From assembly GCA_964013895.1 (NCBI GenBank), contig CAXGYF010000023.1:1-30292 (forward strand): a stretch of DNA of 30,292 nt, given 5' to 3'. Below, one piece after another: positions 8,535-16,712 of the stretch; position 1 is the stretch's first letter, and every line of letters begins with the position of its first letter. A model generated the notes under the pieces. That model was given only the letters and a program-made list of their open reading frames with translations, searched no databases and had not been told where the DNA came from. Both the position numbers and the translations under genes were made by a program. Source of the stretch: MedAcidi-G1 sp002713545. Lineage in GTDB: Bacteria; Actinomycetota; Acidimicrobiia; Acidimicrobiales; MedAcidi-G1.

Positions 8535-9734
8535 CTATTTCCTTTTATATTTCAACTTAAAATCAATGTCAGAATATTCGTCTGGCACCTCACCCGAAAT
8601 TATCTTATGTGCAGCGATGCGGCCTAGTTCGTCTGAAGATTTTGCGGAATAACCATTCCCAGCCAATAAAACGTGAATACCCGATTCATCAATTACGTCA
8701 ATAAATTGTCGACCTGTTGAGGATCTAGAAACTGCGCAACTTTCTGTTTTTATATTCACAAAACTAGTATTTGGAAGAAGACTAAAAAGTTGTGACTGTA
8801 ACCAGTCTGCAATTGCTTGATCGCCGTCGCTTTGAAACCACTTGACCAAATTAATCTCAGGGTCTGACATAGGGCGGCTCTCAGAATGCCCAATCTTTAT
8901 GTATATTTTCCGATCGGGATATCTGATAGGTGGAAGCAGGTAAATACCCTTCTCGATCTCAGATTCATGTCTGAAAATAACTGATGGCATTTTTTCAAGT
9001 TCCATCACGTTCTCTTCTCTCAATTCAGCTAAGACAACAGTGCTTTCACAAATTTCGAGGTCCAACTCTTGACTATCTTGAATCAGTCTTTCGCTAAAAA
9101 CCCCAGACGCTACAAGAACCTCATTAGCTTTAACTTCTTTACCGCTTTCAGTAAAAACTTCAAAAAAGTCTTCACATTTTTCAATATTTGAAACAGACTC
9201 GGTGAGTATCTCACTTTTCGCATTCAGAACCATTTGACTCTGAGCTTTGATTAAATTACGCGGATTTACATACCCTCCTGTTGAATGTTCGTAAACCCCC
9301 GAAACTCCATCATCAAATGCAAAATAAGGAAAAGCATCTACAAGCTCACTATTAGTTAAAGATTTGTAATCAACTCTTAGCTGCTGAGCTGTATTGGTTA
9401 TACCGGAGATGTAATCCTCGACTGGTGATACCGCTATATGACCAGCAGCTTCGAAAAAGTTGATACCCGAGGATTCCTCCAAGTCTCGATACCTTGATAT
9501 CGAAGCTTCTGCTATACGCGCACAGTACAAGTCAGTGTCGATAATGCGAGTTATGCGACCCGAATCGTAATGACTGCCAAACACTCCGGAGTGTTCAGAT
9601 CGCACCAGAGGTTCATCTGGACCAACAAGTAAAACGTTTAATCCCATTTCAGCGAGGTGTCTCGCAGCCGCAGAACCTAAAAGACCCTTACCTACAACGC
9701 AAACATCGCATACCAAGTCAGAGCTTGAGTTCAT
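8535..9734 (-). CDS. FAD-dependent oxidoreductase, DAO/sarcosine oxidase-like
   Basis: A 399-residue D-amino-acid-oxidase-family flavoprotein. The dinucleotide site is CVVGKGLLGSAAARHLAEMG at about residues 11-30. Near the C-terminus SSTGRQFIDVI and HVLLAGNGYSAKSSDELGRI match the FAD-closing region where monomeric sarcosine oxidases read GHGFKFAP. Members oxidise secondary or tertiary amines such as sarcosine or dimethylglycine, releasing formaldehyde and peroxide or passing electrons on. Its place between a membrane spermidine-synthase-like gene (17-base overlap upstream) and the MttB-like gene (7 bases downstream) supports methylated amine catabolism. There is no clear ribosome site; translation is probably coupled to the gene before it. 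Confidence 0.83.
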   Translation of the reverse strand: MNSSSDLVCDVCVVGKGLLGSAAARHLAEMGLNVLLVGPDEPLVRSEHSGVFGSHYDSGRITRIIDTDLYCARIAEASISRYRDLEESSGINFFEAAGHIAVSPVEDYISGITNTAQQLRVDYKSLTNSELVDAFPYFAFDDGVSGVYEHSTGGYVNPRNLIKAQSQMVLNAKSEILTESVSNIEKCEDFFEVFTESGKEVKANEVLVASGVFSERLIQDSQELDLEICESTVVLAELREENVMELEKMPSVIFRHESEIEKGIYLLPPIRYPDRKIYIKIGHSESRPMSDPEINLVKWFQSDGDQAIADWLQSQLFSLLPNTSFVNIKTESCAVSRSSTGRQFIDVIDESGIHVLLAGNGYSAKSSDELGRIAAHKIISGEVPDEYSDIDFKLKYKRK

Positions 9735-11718
9735 TATATGATTTTCGTCTTACATCAGAGAGGAAAGCCAAAGTATAAGCAGCAGCGACTACAAACAAAA
9801 GTGAACGGTAGCCGACTAGCAGAGCTGTGTACTCAAGAAGGCCACCAAGCACAGCACCTAAAACATTCGCCCCGAATGCGACTGTTGAATCTTTTTCACC
9901 TCTGAAACGTTCTGCAAAAATCAGATTGGCTATGAATATAGGAAGAAAAGCTAAAACCCCAGCAAAAAATAAGCGCATTATCGGACTTAAAGATAGAAGA
10001 GAATCCGCTGGAATGACCCAGTTAGCAGCTAAGGAAAGTGCAAGAAAACAGTAGAGAATTTTCGGTTTCGGCAACTTAACTCTTTGACTTAACTCAACAG
10101 CAAATAAAACAGAGAATAAGACACTTATAAAAACAAGGGCGTTGACAAACCAAGTAGTTCCAAAAAGCAAAGCGAATTGAACCACGTTTTTAGTCTCTAG
10201 TAGTAGAAAAGCCAGACCCATAAAAAATACGTCATAATGCCGTCTGAAACCTGACAATGACCCTGCGGCAGCACGAACACTAAAAGCTGAAACTAGAAGA
10301 ATCAACAAAGTGGTAAGAAGATAGAAGCCCGGAATATGAGCGTCTCTTAGGTAAGGAAAAGGTTGATCATCAGAAACGGGTGAAGGCGTATCTAACGAAG
10401 CAAACCAACTGGACTCATTTGGACAATCAAGCGAGCTTGGTGTATCTGTAGCGACTAAAACTGAGAGGAAGCGTGCCTCAGCGTCGATCACACAAGGGGA
10501 TTGTGAGAACTCCTCAGCAAGGGTCGCAGCGTACCTGTCGACCAGCCACGACTCTCTCATGAAGTTATACATAGCAAAAACACCATCTGGTTTCAGATGC
10601 TCACGGTAGGATTCAACAGCCTCTTCGGTGAAGAGGTAACTTTCTAAACGAACAGAACCTTGACCTAAAACAACAGTTAGAGAGTCAGGCAGAGCTAAAA
10701 GTATCATGTCCCATTTTTTGGAGCTACTTTCAAGAAATGCTCGACCGTCATCAACATGAGTCTGAACACGAGGGTCGCTGTAAGGGTCGTTAGGATGATA
10801 TTTTTCGGCTATTTCTAAAAGTTTCGGATCGATTTCCACTGCATCAACGCTTAAAGCCCCTCTGTTGAGAGCAACAGCTACATCGTTTCCTGAACCAGCT
10901 CCGATTATCAAAACTTCTCCAGGACTTTCTTTTGTGTACATGTCATAGATGAAACCGTAAGGGGACTCATTATTTATGTCCGCCTGTCCCCAAGTAGCTA
11001 CATCATTAATTTTCATAACGACACCACCGGAAGATTGGTCCTCCCAGGAGAGCGCATAATAAGGAGACCAGGCCTTATTCGGCCCAATTGATTCAACTGC
11101 TAGAAACACTACGAATAAAGCAACAGCGACTAGTTGCAAGAAAAATTTCTTCAAATTGCCATCGTGAACAAGTGCTAGAAGAATTACGCCCGCGATCAAA
11201 CTCCAAAATATTGGTGGTAACCCAGCAAATGAAAGAACCGAGAAAAAAGCAACTCCTGCAATGGAACCAACCAAATCCCAACGATATGCGTCGAGTGGCT
11301 TAAGTTTAGAAAAACTCCTTGCAACACCATCAGCTAAACAGGCGACGCATGCAGCCACCACACAAAAAACAACTGTCAAAATGAACCATCTAGGAGGACC
11401 GACTGGGCGTTGATCGGCAAAGAAAATTAGGTCACTTCCGGCAACTTCGATATTAACGTCGAACAATTTAACGAAAATGATAAAACCTGAAAGGAAAAAA
11501 GGGGCCAGAGGAAATAAAGACTTTTCTGAACGGCTTGCCCATAAGAAACCTAAACCAATTCCCAGAAAGCTTCCTATGAGAACAAAATTTGAAAAATATG
11601 CTAAGTACACAATGTTTGCACCCAACCAACGAATCAAAGCCAGCTCAACGAAAAGTAAGAGAAAAGCCGAAATGGTAAGCCTGAAGCGAACTCCATTTAT
11701 CGATGTTGTTTGCTCCAT
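9718..11718 (-). CDS. Multi-pass membrane protein with spermidine synthase-like methyltransferase-fold domain
   Basis: A 666-residue protein with an N-terminal block of about 6-7 hydrophobic segments (for example LTISAFLLLFVELALI and FILTVVFCVVAACVACLADG), a central soluble spermidine synthase/SAM-methyltransferase fold (VLIIGAGSGNDVAVALNRG, VDAVEIDP, HVDDGRAFL, WDMILLALPDSL) and a C-terminal block of about 6-7 more segments. Such proteins are annotated as spermidine synthase or fused MFS/spermidine synthase and lack proven substrates. In true spermidine synthases the last motif contains an Asp in a DxxD-like pattern; LALPDSL keeps one Asp. The start at 11718 is preferred because GAAAGAAGA precedes it; an in-frame ATG at 11769 has no ribosome site and would overlap the divergent promoter region. 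First gene of the unit with the two amine-catabolism genes. Confidence 0.78.
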   Translation of the reverse strand: MEQTTSINGVRFRLTISAFLLLFVELALIRWLGANIVYLAYFSNFVLIGSFLGIGLGFLWASRSEKSLFPLAPFFLSGFIIFVKLFDVNIEVAGSDLIFFADQRPVGPPRWFILTVVFCVVAACVACLADGVARSFSKLKPLDAYRWDLVGSIAGVAFFSVLSFAGLPPIFWSLIAGVILLALVHDGNLKKFFLQLVAVALFVVFLAVESIGPNKAWSPYYALSWEDQSSGGVVMKINDVATWGQADINNESPYGFIYDMYTKESPGEVLIIGAGSGNDVAVALNRGALSVDAVEIDPKLLEIAEKYHPNDPYSDPRVQTHVDDGRAFLESSSKKWDMILLALPDSLTVVLGQGSVRLESYLFTEEAVESYREHLKPDGVFAMYNFMRESWLVDRYAATLAEEFSQSPCVIDAEARFLSVLVATDTPSSLDCPNESSWFASLDTPSPVSDDQPFPYLRDAHIPGFYLLTTLLILLVSAFSVRAAAGSLSGFRRHYDVFFMGLAFLLLETKNVVQFALLFGTTWFVNALVFISVLFSVLFAVELSQRVKLPKPKILYCFLALSLAANWVIPADSLLSLSPIMRLFFAGVLAFLPIFIANLIFAERFRGEKDSTVAFGANVLGAVLGGLLEYTALLVGYRSLLFVVAAAYTLAFLSDVRRKSYNELKL

Positions 11719-11814
11719 ACCACTATCTTCTTTCAATGTATTACCCTGCACTGTAATGTTTGGGATCATGTCTATCGATTTAAAGAAGCAATATTGTGTG
11801 AGAAGGTATTGTTC
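11719..11814. promoter_or_regulatory. Divergent promoter region
   Basis: These 96 AT-rich bases separate the starts of the membrane spermidine-synthase-like gene (-) and the LysM lipoprotein gene (+), so both promoters should lie here. AGAAGG at 11801-11806 is the ribosome site of the lipoprotein gene. I could not settle on specific -35/-10 boxes. Confidence 0.4.
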
Positions 11815-12975
11815 GTGAAGGATTTTTGGATCTTGTTTTGTCGTTTAAGTTTTTTACTCATAATATTCTTAACCATTTCTTCCTGTGGGGGAACTGATGA
11901 AGTGGAACAAGAAACTCTCGTTACGACAACTTTCGCAACTCTTTTTCCAGAGAACCAGTCAACAACAACTCTTCCCTCTCTTGACATTCCGGGATGGGAA
12001 CCGCGTGAATTGCCTGCGCTGGAACAAAAAAAAGCCGAATGCCTATCTGAGATAGCCATAGAGCCTGTTGAGATTAAAGAAGACGGTCCACAAACAGTCA
12101 CTGTCGAGCCAGGTGACACACTCGGTGTCATCGCGAAAAAGTTTGAAAGTACAGTTGACGATTTCATGCGAGCCAATTCAATGAGTGACCCAAATAAGTT
12201 GAAAGTGGGTCAAACCCTCATAGTTCCTCGCAAACGATCAGAAGAGAGAGAATTTCCAGACGGCCCAACTGTTTTTATACAAGACCTTGCTTGCAATATT
12301 GATACAGGCCTAGCAGCCTATGGTCCTGATCTGAAACCATTAGGCGGTTCGGGAAAAATTGAAGTTTATGTCAGTTGGCCACGGATAGAAGGGCCAAGAG
12401 AGTCTCCTAAAGTGAATGGCCGTATCAGAGGGCTCGTACAGGCAGAGATAAAAGCTTTTCTTGAAGAAATAACTAACAACGTCGAGAAATCAGGTTATGC
12501 GTGCAGGGCATTCACTGATCGTTGCATGTGGCTACAGGAGAATTACGAAGTGATGTTGGCAACAGATGACTATTTTAGTGTCCGTAATAACCGTAAGATC
12601 CTTTTCCCGAATCTTGTAAGTGATCAATCAGAAATAAAGACTGAAACATTTGACCTATCAACAGGAGAACCAATAAGTATAGAAGAATTGTTTAATCTCA
12701 ATTCTGATTGGGTAAGAGCATTATCAGAGATCGCAATTACCAAACTGAACAATGAGGAATGGACAGATGAGAGGATGCTCACAGGTGCCGGTCCACAGAT
12801 CTCTAATTTCAGTAGATTTAACCTTACAAAAGGAGGTCTGGTGATCTCTTTTGCACCATTTACAGTTGGAGGCGCCGGAACAAATGACATGTCCATAACC
12901 ATTCCGTACAGCCAATTAGACGCCTATTGGGACATCGCTGGCCCAGTAGCAATGTTGTCACGAAATCCGTCTTAG
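11815..12975 (+). CDS. Secreted lipoprotein with LysM and DUF3298 (RsiV-like) domains
   Basis: GTG at 11815 with AGAAGG 8 bases upstream gives 386 residues. A signal peptide runs through a hydrophobic core FLLIIFLTI to the lipobox ISSC with lipidated C24, so the protein is anchored outside the membrane. A Thr/Glu/Ser-rich linker follows. Residues about 95-138 are a LysM peptidoglycan-binding domain (EPGDTLGVIAKKF ... LKVGQTLIVP). Residues about 280-380 match DUF3298 as found in RsiV/PdaC (SIEELFN, LTKGGLVISFAPFTVGGAG, ITIPYSQL). RsiV's version binds lysozyme in Bacillus; here a cell-wall binding or sensing role is inferred. A nitroreductase gene follows after 8 bases. An upstream in-frame ATG at 11710 would add 35 residues and destroy the signal peptide, so it is rejected. 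Confidence 0.82.
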   Translation: MKDFWILFCRLSFLLIIFLTISSCGGTDEVEQETLVTTTFATLFPENQSTTTLPSLDIPGWEPRELPALEQKKAECLSEIAIEPVEIKEDGPQTVTVEPGDTLGVIAKKFESTVDDFMRANSMSDPNKLKVGQTLIVPRKRSEEREFPDGPTVFIQDLACNIDTGLAAYGPDLKPLGGSGKIEVYVSWPRIEGPRESPKVNGRIRGLVQAEIKAFLEEITNNVEKSGYACRAFTDRCMWLQENYEVMLATDDYFSVRNNRKILFPNLVSDQSEIKTETFDLSTGEPISIEELFNLNSDWVRALSEIAITKLNNEEWTDERMLTGAGPQISNFSRFNLTKGGLVISFAPFTVGGAGTNDMSITIPYSQLDAYWDIAGPVAMLSRNPS

Positions 12976-12983
12976 TATCTTCC

Positions 12984-13661
12984 ATGGACTTACTTGAAGT
13001 AATGAGAACAACATTTGCTTGTCGCGATTTCCAAAATGAAGAAATAGAAGACGAAGTTATCCATCGGATTCTTGATAATGCGCGTTTTGCCCCCTCGGGT
13101 GGGAATCGGCAAGGTATTCATGTGGTGGTCGTTAAAAACTCTGAGAAAAAAAGAAAATTAGGACAACTATGTGGACCTACTCTCTTACTTTATGCTGCCC
13201 AGCAAAAAGCTGGAGAAGTCCCATTTAACACTGTCCAAAGTTCATCTATTTCAGAACAAGAAATTGATACCAGCTCTGTTCACGACTTTGAAATGTTTAA
13301 CAGGCTTCAAGAAGTGCCTTTACTTTTACTTGTAAGTATCGACCTTTCTGAAGTTGCTTCCATGGATAAAGATCTAGAAAGAATCGGCTTAGTCACTGGA
13401 GCTTCTGTCTATCCATTTGTTTGGAATATTCTTATGGCAGCGCGAAATGAAGGACTAGGGGGAGTCATAACAACGGCAATAGTTCCCGAAGAAGAATCGG
13501 TTCGCGAAATTTTAGACCTACCTGAGAACCATGCCATAGCTGCAATGATTCCGATTGGAAAACCAGTAAAGCAACTCTCTCAGTTGACAAGACGCAACGT
13601 TGAGGACTTCACAACAGTTGACTCATATAAAGGCAACGTTTTTAAAACTGACTCCAAATAG
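12984..13661 (+). CDS. Nitroreductase family FMN oxidoreductase
   Basis: 225 residues. The N-terminus MDLLEVMRTTFACRDF followed by APSGGNRQGIHVVVV is the standard FMN-binding start of the nitroreductase fold (Arg13, Ser/Asn in SGGNRQ). The C-terminal half has AARNEGLGGVITTAI and IAAMIPIGKPVK, matching the family's second FMN contact and dimer region. The partner substrate is unknown; family members reduce nitro groups, quinones or enoates with NAD(P)H. The start at 12984 is 8 bases after the lipoprotein stop, without a ribosome site; TAGTAT at 12973-12978 lies 5 bases before it and could be a -10 for a leaderless message. It may otherwise be read with the lipoprotein gene. Confidence 0.82.
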   Translation: MDLLEVMRTTFACRDFQNEEIEDEVIHRILDNARFAPSGGNRQGIHVVVVKNSEKKRKLGQLCGPTLLLYAAQQKAGEVPFNTVQSSSISEQEIDTSSVHDFEMFNRLQEVPLLLLVSIDLSEVASMDKDLERIGLVTGASVYPFVWNILMAARNEGLGGVITTAIVPEEESVREILDLPENHAIAAMIPIGKPVKQLSQLTRRNVEDFTTVDSYKGNVFKTDSK

Positions 13662-13708
13662 CAAGATAAAACACGCATCAAGTATTTGAAAAGCCACAAA
13701 GTTGCCGA

Positions 13709-14035
13709 TTAGCTTCCGGGTGGTCTATAAGCAAGATCCTTTGCTTTGCCCGATGCGGCATCGATTTCTTCTGCAGTGATCAGAGGCGTGAGGCTTACAT
13801 TGACCGCCCCTGTCGAGGAAACCGTCAGACTAACAGCCGCTGCAGATGCGTTATCTGGCATCTCACATATCCCAACTATGTCATCTTCACCGTAAGAGAA
13901 GTACATACATTCAAGGCTTCCACCCATAGATTCGATCAATGATCTCGCCTGATCAATCCTAGACGAACCGCCTTCGCCTAAAAGTCCTTTTGAACCTTCG
14001 GCTGTGTAGTTGCCTTTAACCAAAAAATGGGGCAT
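13709..14035 (-). CDS. GYD-domain protein
   Basis: A 108-residue protein matching the small GYD family: MPHFLVKGNYTAEGSKGLL at the start, then RSLIESMGGSLECMYFSYGE with the YGEDDIVGICEMPD core and a Leu/Thr/Ser strand TVSSTGAVNVSLTPLI. The fold is a ferredoxin-like alpha/beta barrel by family knowledge; function is unknown. AAGGAG lies 6 bases before the ATG at 14035, which settles the start against a longer frame opening at 14125. It is convergent with the nitroreductase gene (47-base gap, no clear hairpin) and divergent from the LLM gene. Confidence 0.8.
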   Translation of the reverse strand: MPHFLVKGNYTAEGSKGLLGEGGSSRIDQARSLIESMGGSLECMYFSYGEDDIVGICEMPDNASAAAVSLTVSSTGAVNVSLTPLITAEEIDAASGKAKDLAYRPPGS

Positions 14036-14091
14036 TTCAACTCCTTTTAAATAGTAGGTATTAGCAAATATATACAAGAGTTGTTTAAGAG

Positions 14092-14127
14092 TTACCACTC
14101 GACGCAATTCGCCTCTATTCTTCAAAG
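14092..14127 (+). promoter_or_regulatory. Leaderless promoter of the LLM oxidoreductase gene
   Basis: TTACCA at 14092-14097 and TATTCT at 14116-14121 are separated by 18 bases, and the -10 ends 6 bases before ATG 14128. There is no Shine-Dalgarno site in front of this ATG, in line with a leaderless message. Confidence 0.5.
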
Positions 14128-14964
14128 ATGGATTTAGGGGTAACTATTCATCTAACAGACCGGTGTATAGACATTAGGGAACTCGCAGTCGAAGCGGAAC
14201 TCAGAGGCTTCAGTTCAGTATTCATACCAGAGCATACGCACATACCTTCAAGTCAAAAAACGCCTATTCCTACCGTTAGTGGTATTGCACCTGAAGATTA
14301 CCCACGATTGCCCGACCCACTCATCTCACTTGCAGCAGCAGCAGCAGTTACGTCAAAAATCAGATTAGGAACTGGAGTGCTTCTTATCGCTCAACATAAT
14401 CCTATAAATATTGCTAAAAGTATTTCCACACTTGATGTAATTTCAAAAGGCCGATTTGAAATGGGTATCGGATACGGATGGAACCGTGAAGAAATGTTTA
14501 ACCATGGAGTTGAGTTCTCAACACGCAGAGAAAGAGTTCGTGAGACGATGCTTGCAGTGAAACAACTTTGGACAGAAGATGAAGCTGAATTTCATGGAGA
14601 GTTTATAGATTTTGACCCAAGTTGGGCTTGGCCAAAACCAGTTAAAGAAAAAGGACCACGAATCATGTTAGGTGGGGCTCCAGGCCCCACAATTTTCCAG
14701 CACATAGCAGAATTTGGAAACGGATGGATGCCTATAGGCGGTTCAGGTATAAAGGCTTCATTGTCAGATTTGCAAAAAGTTTGCGAATCTAACGAAAGAG
14801 ACTTTTCAGAAATTTCTATAGTTCCTTTTGGAACAGTTCCAGATCAAGGAAAACTAGATTACTTCGAAGAATTGGGGGTAGACGAAGTAATTTTGAGAGT
14901 ACCTGCAGGTCCACGAGAGCAAGTATTAGAAACTCTCGACAGCTATGTAAGTTTTTTAAAGTAA
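14128..14964 (+). CDS. LLM class F420-dependent oxidoreductase
   Basis: 278 residues of the luciferase-like monooxygenase fold in its F420-binding branch (TIGR03619-like). Visible blocks are RGFSSVFIPEHTHIP, the strand SKIRLGTGVLLIAQHNPINI, the phosphate-grip region GRFEMGIGYGWNREEMFNHG, RRERVRETMLAVKQLWTEDE and PRIMLGGAPGPTIFQHIAEF. Family enzymes use reduced F420 or FMN for hydride transfer; the substrate is unknown. It heads a + strand run with an amidohydrolase 28 bases downstream, so the two may act on the same compound. F420 dependence is inferred from the subfamily pattern, not proven. Confidence 0.86.
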   Translation: MDLGVTIHLTDRCIDIRELAVEAELRGFSSVFIPEHTHIPSSQKTPIPTVSGIAPEDYPRLPDPLISLAAAAAVTSKIRLGTGVLLIAQHNPINIAKSISTLDVISKGRFEMGIGYGWNREEMFNHGVEFSTRRERVRETMLAVKQLWTEDEAEFHGEFIDFDPSWAWPKPVKEKGPRIMLGGAPGPTIFQHIAEFGNGWMPIGGSGIKASLSDLQKVCESNERDFSEISIVPFGTVPDQGKLDYFEELGVDEVILRVPAGPREQVLETLDSYVSFLK

Positions 14965-14992
14965 ATAAAATATGAAATCAAAAGAGGTCTAA

Positions 14993-16669
14993 ATGAAAGC
15001 TGATCTAGTAATTCGAGGTGGTTCGGTAATTGACGGAACTGGTTCCCCTGCGTTTACAGCTGACGTAGCTGTAGAAGGTGATCGAATAATTGAAATCGGC
15101 AAAGTCGATGGCAAAGGAAAAAAAGAAATTGATGCTGATGGTCAGATCGTCACACCTGGATTTGTAGACATACACACACATTTAGATGCTCAACTGGCAT
15201 GGGACCCTATTGCAAGCCCGTCATGTTGGCACGGAGTCACCTCAGTGGTTCTAGGAAATTGCGGAGTAACTTTTGCACCTGTTTCAAAAGACGGAGCAAC
15301 TGTACTTGCAGAAATGATGGAGTCAGTTGAAGATATTCCCGCTGAAAGTATCCTCAACGGACTCTCATGGAACTGGTCTTCGTATGGGGAGTATTTAGAT
15401 GAGGTAGAGGCCTTGCCAAAAGGAGTAAATACGGGTGGCATGGTAGGACACTGCGCAGTGCGTCTGGCAGCTATGGGTGAAAGATCACTCGATGAAACGC
15501 CTGCAACTCCCGACGACATCGAAAAAATGCTTCCGATGATCAAAGAAGCACTTGATTCAGGAGCACTTGGCTTTTCGACGTCAAGAACTTTTCTTCACAA
15601 GGTCCCTGACGGACGCTGCGTGCCTGGCACTTATGCAACCTCAGAAGAGCTTTTGGCATTCGCTGAGGTGATGGCCCAATACAAAGGAACAGTTTTCGAA
15701 GCAGCACCAAAATTGGGAGGAAACGACTCAAGAGAAGAAATAAAGATGTATGGCGACATCAGCAGAATAGCCGAATGTCCCGTTACCTTTGGCTTAACTC
15801 AAGTTGATATAGCTCCCCAACTGCACTTACAAGTTTTAGATTATGTCGAAAAAGAGAATTCACTTGGAGCAGACATACACCCGCAAACAACCTCAAAACA
15901 TATAGGAGTGTTGCTTGGCCTAAGTGCAAGAACCCCGTTCGATCGGGCTGAAGGTTGGGCAGAGATGGCGGATCTCTCACTTGAAGAAAAAATAGTTCGA
16001 ATGTCTAATACGGAGACACGGGAAAAACTAATAAAGGCTGCTCAAGAAAGATTAGAGACCCTTCCATTGGATTGGAGAAAGTTCTACCCCCTCCCAGATA
16101 ATCCGGTAAGACACGATTTTAAGCCTGAAGAAAGCATTGCAGCAAAAGCAGAGAAACGGGGAGTGTCCATACCCGAACAGTGGATAGACGAAGCATTAGA
16201 GCTCGAAGGTAAGCAACTTTTTATACTCCCTGTTCTAAACCAAGACATGGAAGCAGCTGCCGAAATGTTGACTAAGTCATACGTGACTCTGGGATTAGCA
16301 GATGCAGGGGCACATACAAAACAAATAATGGATGCGAGTCAACCAACTTTTTTCTTAACACACTGGGTGCGGGAAAAAGAAATGTTTAGCCTCGAAGAAG
16401 GAATTCGTAAAATGACTTCAGACACAGCTGATCTCTTCGGTATTCAAAACAGAGGTCGTCTGAAACGAGGGTCCTTTGCGGATATAAATATTATAGATTT
16501 TGAAGACATGTCACTTGAATATCCCGAAATCGTTAACGACTTCCCGGGAGGCGCAGGAAGGTTCATTCAGCGATCAACCGGTTACTCTAAAACCATCGTA
16601 AACGGTGAAGTTTTCATGCAAGACGGTGAGCACACCGGTGCCCTAAATGGGAAAATGTTGAGAAATTAG
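14993..16669 (+). CDS. N-acyl-D-amino-acid deacylase-like amidohydrolase
   Basis: A 558-residue metal-dependent amidohydrolase. The opening ADLVIRGGSVIDGTGSP, metal motif H61-T-H63 in VDIHTHLDAQ, C90 in LGNCGVTFAPV (a zinc ligand position in D-aminoacylase), TFGLTQVD, the late acid in LADAGAHTKQ and the closing GRLKRGSFADINIIDFEDM all match the D-aminoacylase branch. These enzymes hydrolyse N-acyl-D-amino acids or related amides; many environmental homologues are untested. AGAGG lies 5 bases before the ATG. It probably shares a transcript with the LLM gene. Acylated amino acid or cyclic amide substrates are both possible. Confidence 0.84.
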   Translation: MKADLVIRGGSVIDGTGSPAFTADVAVEGDRIIEIGKVDGKGKKEIDADGQIVTPGFVDIHTHLDAQLAWDPIASPSCWHGVTSVVLGNCGVTFAPVSKDGATVLAEMMESVEDIPAESILNGLSWNWSSYGEYLDEVEALPKGVNTGGMVGHCAVRLAAMGERSLDETPATPDDIEKMLPMIKEALDSGALGFSTSRTFLHKVPDGRCVPGTYATSEELLAFAEVMAQYKGTVFEAAPKLGGNDSREEIKMYGDISRIAECPVTFGLTQVDIAPQLHLQVLDYVEKENSLGADIHPQTTSKHIGVLLGLSARTPFDRAEGWAEMADLSLEEKIVRMSNTETREKLIKAAQERLETLPLDWRKFYPLPDNPVRHDFKPEESIAAKAEKRGVSIPEQWIDEALELEGKQLFILPVLNQDMEAAAEMLTKSYVTLGLADAGAHTKQIMDASQPTFFLTHWVREKEMFSLEEGIRKMTSDTADLFGIQNRGRLKRGSFADINIIDFEDMSLEYPEIVNDFPGGAGRFIQRSTGYSKTIVNGEVFMQDGEHTGALNGKMLRN

Positions 16670-16677
16670 ACAAACAG

Positions 16678-16712
16678 TTGCTTAAATGCATGGATCCCTC
16701 TAGTTTCAGAAT
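16678..16712 (+). promoter_or_regulatory. Leaderless promoter of the PPOX-type gene
   Basis: TTGCTT at 16678-16683 and TAGTTT at 16701-16706 are 17 bases apart; the -10 ends 6 bases before ATG 16713. No ribosome site precedes the ATG. The same -10-to-ATG distance occurs at 1118 and 14128. Confidence 0.5.

Noticed and set aside
9827..10054. 75-codon + strand frame inside the membrane spermidine-synthase-like gene
   Set aside because: It is a shadow of transmembrane codons on the opposite strand, with no start signal.
11710..11814. Extended N-terminus of the LysM lipoprotein
   Set aside because: The added 35 residues would precede the signal peptide; GTG 11815 has AGAAGG at good spacing and gives a proper lipobox.
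13662..13708. Hairpin terminator between nitroreductase and GYD genes
   Set aside because: GCCAC/GTTGC arms do not pair well; no convincing stem was found.
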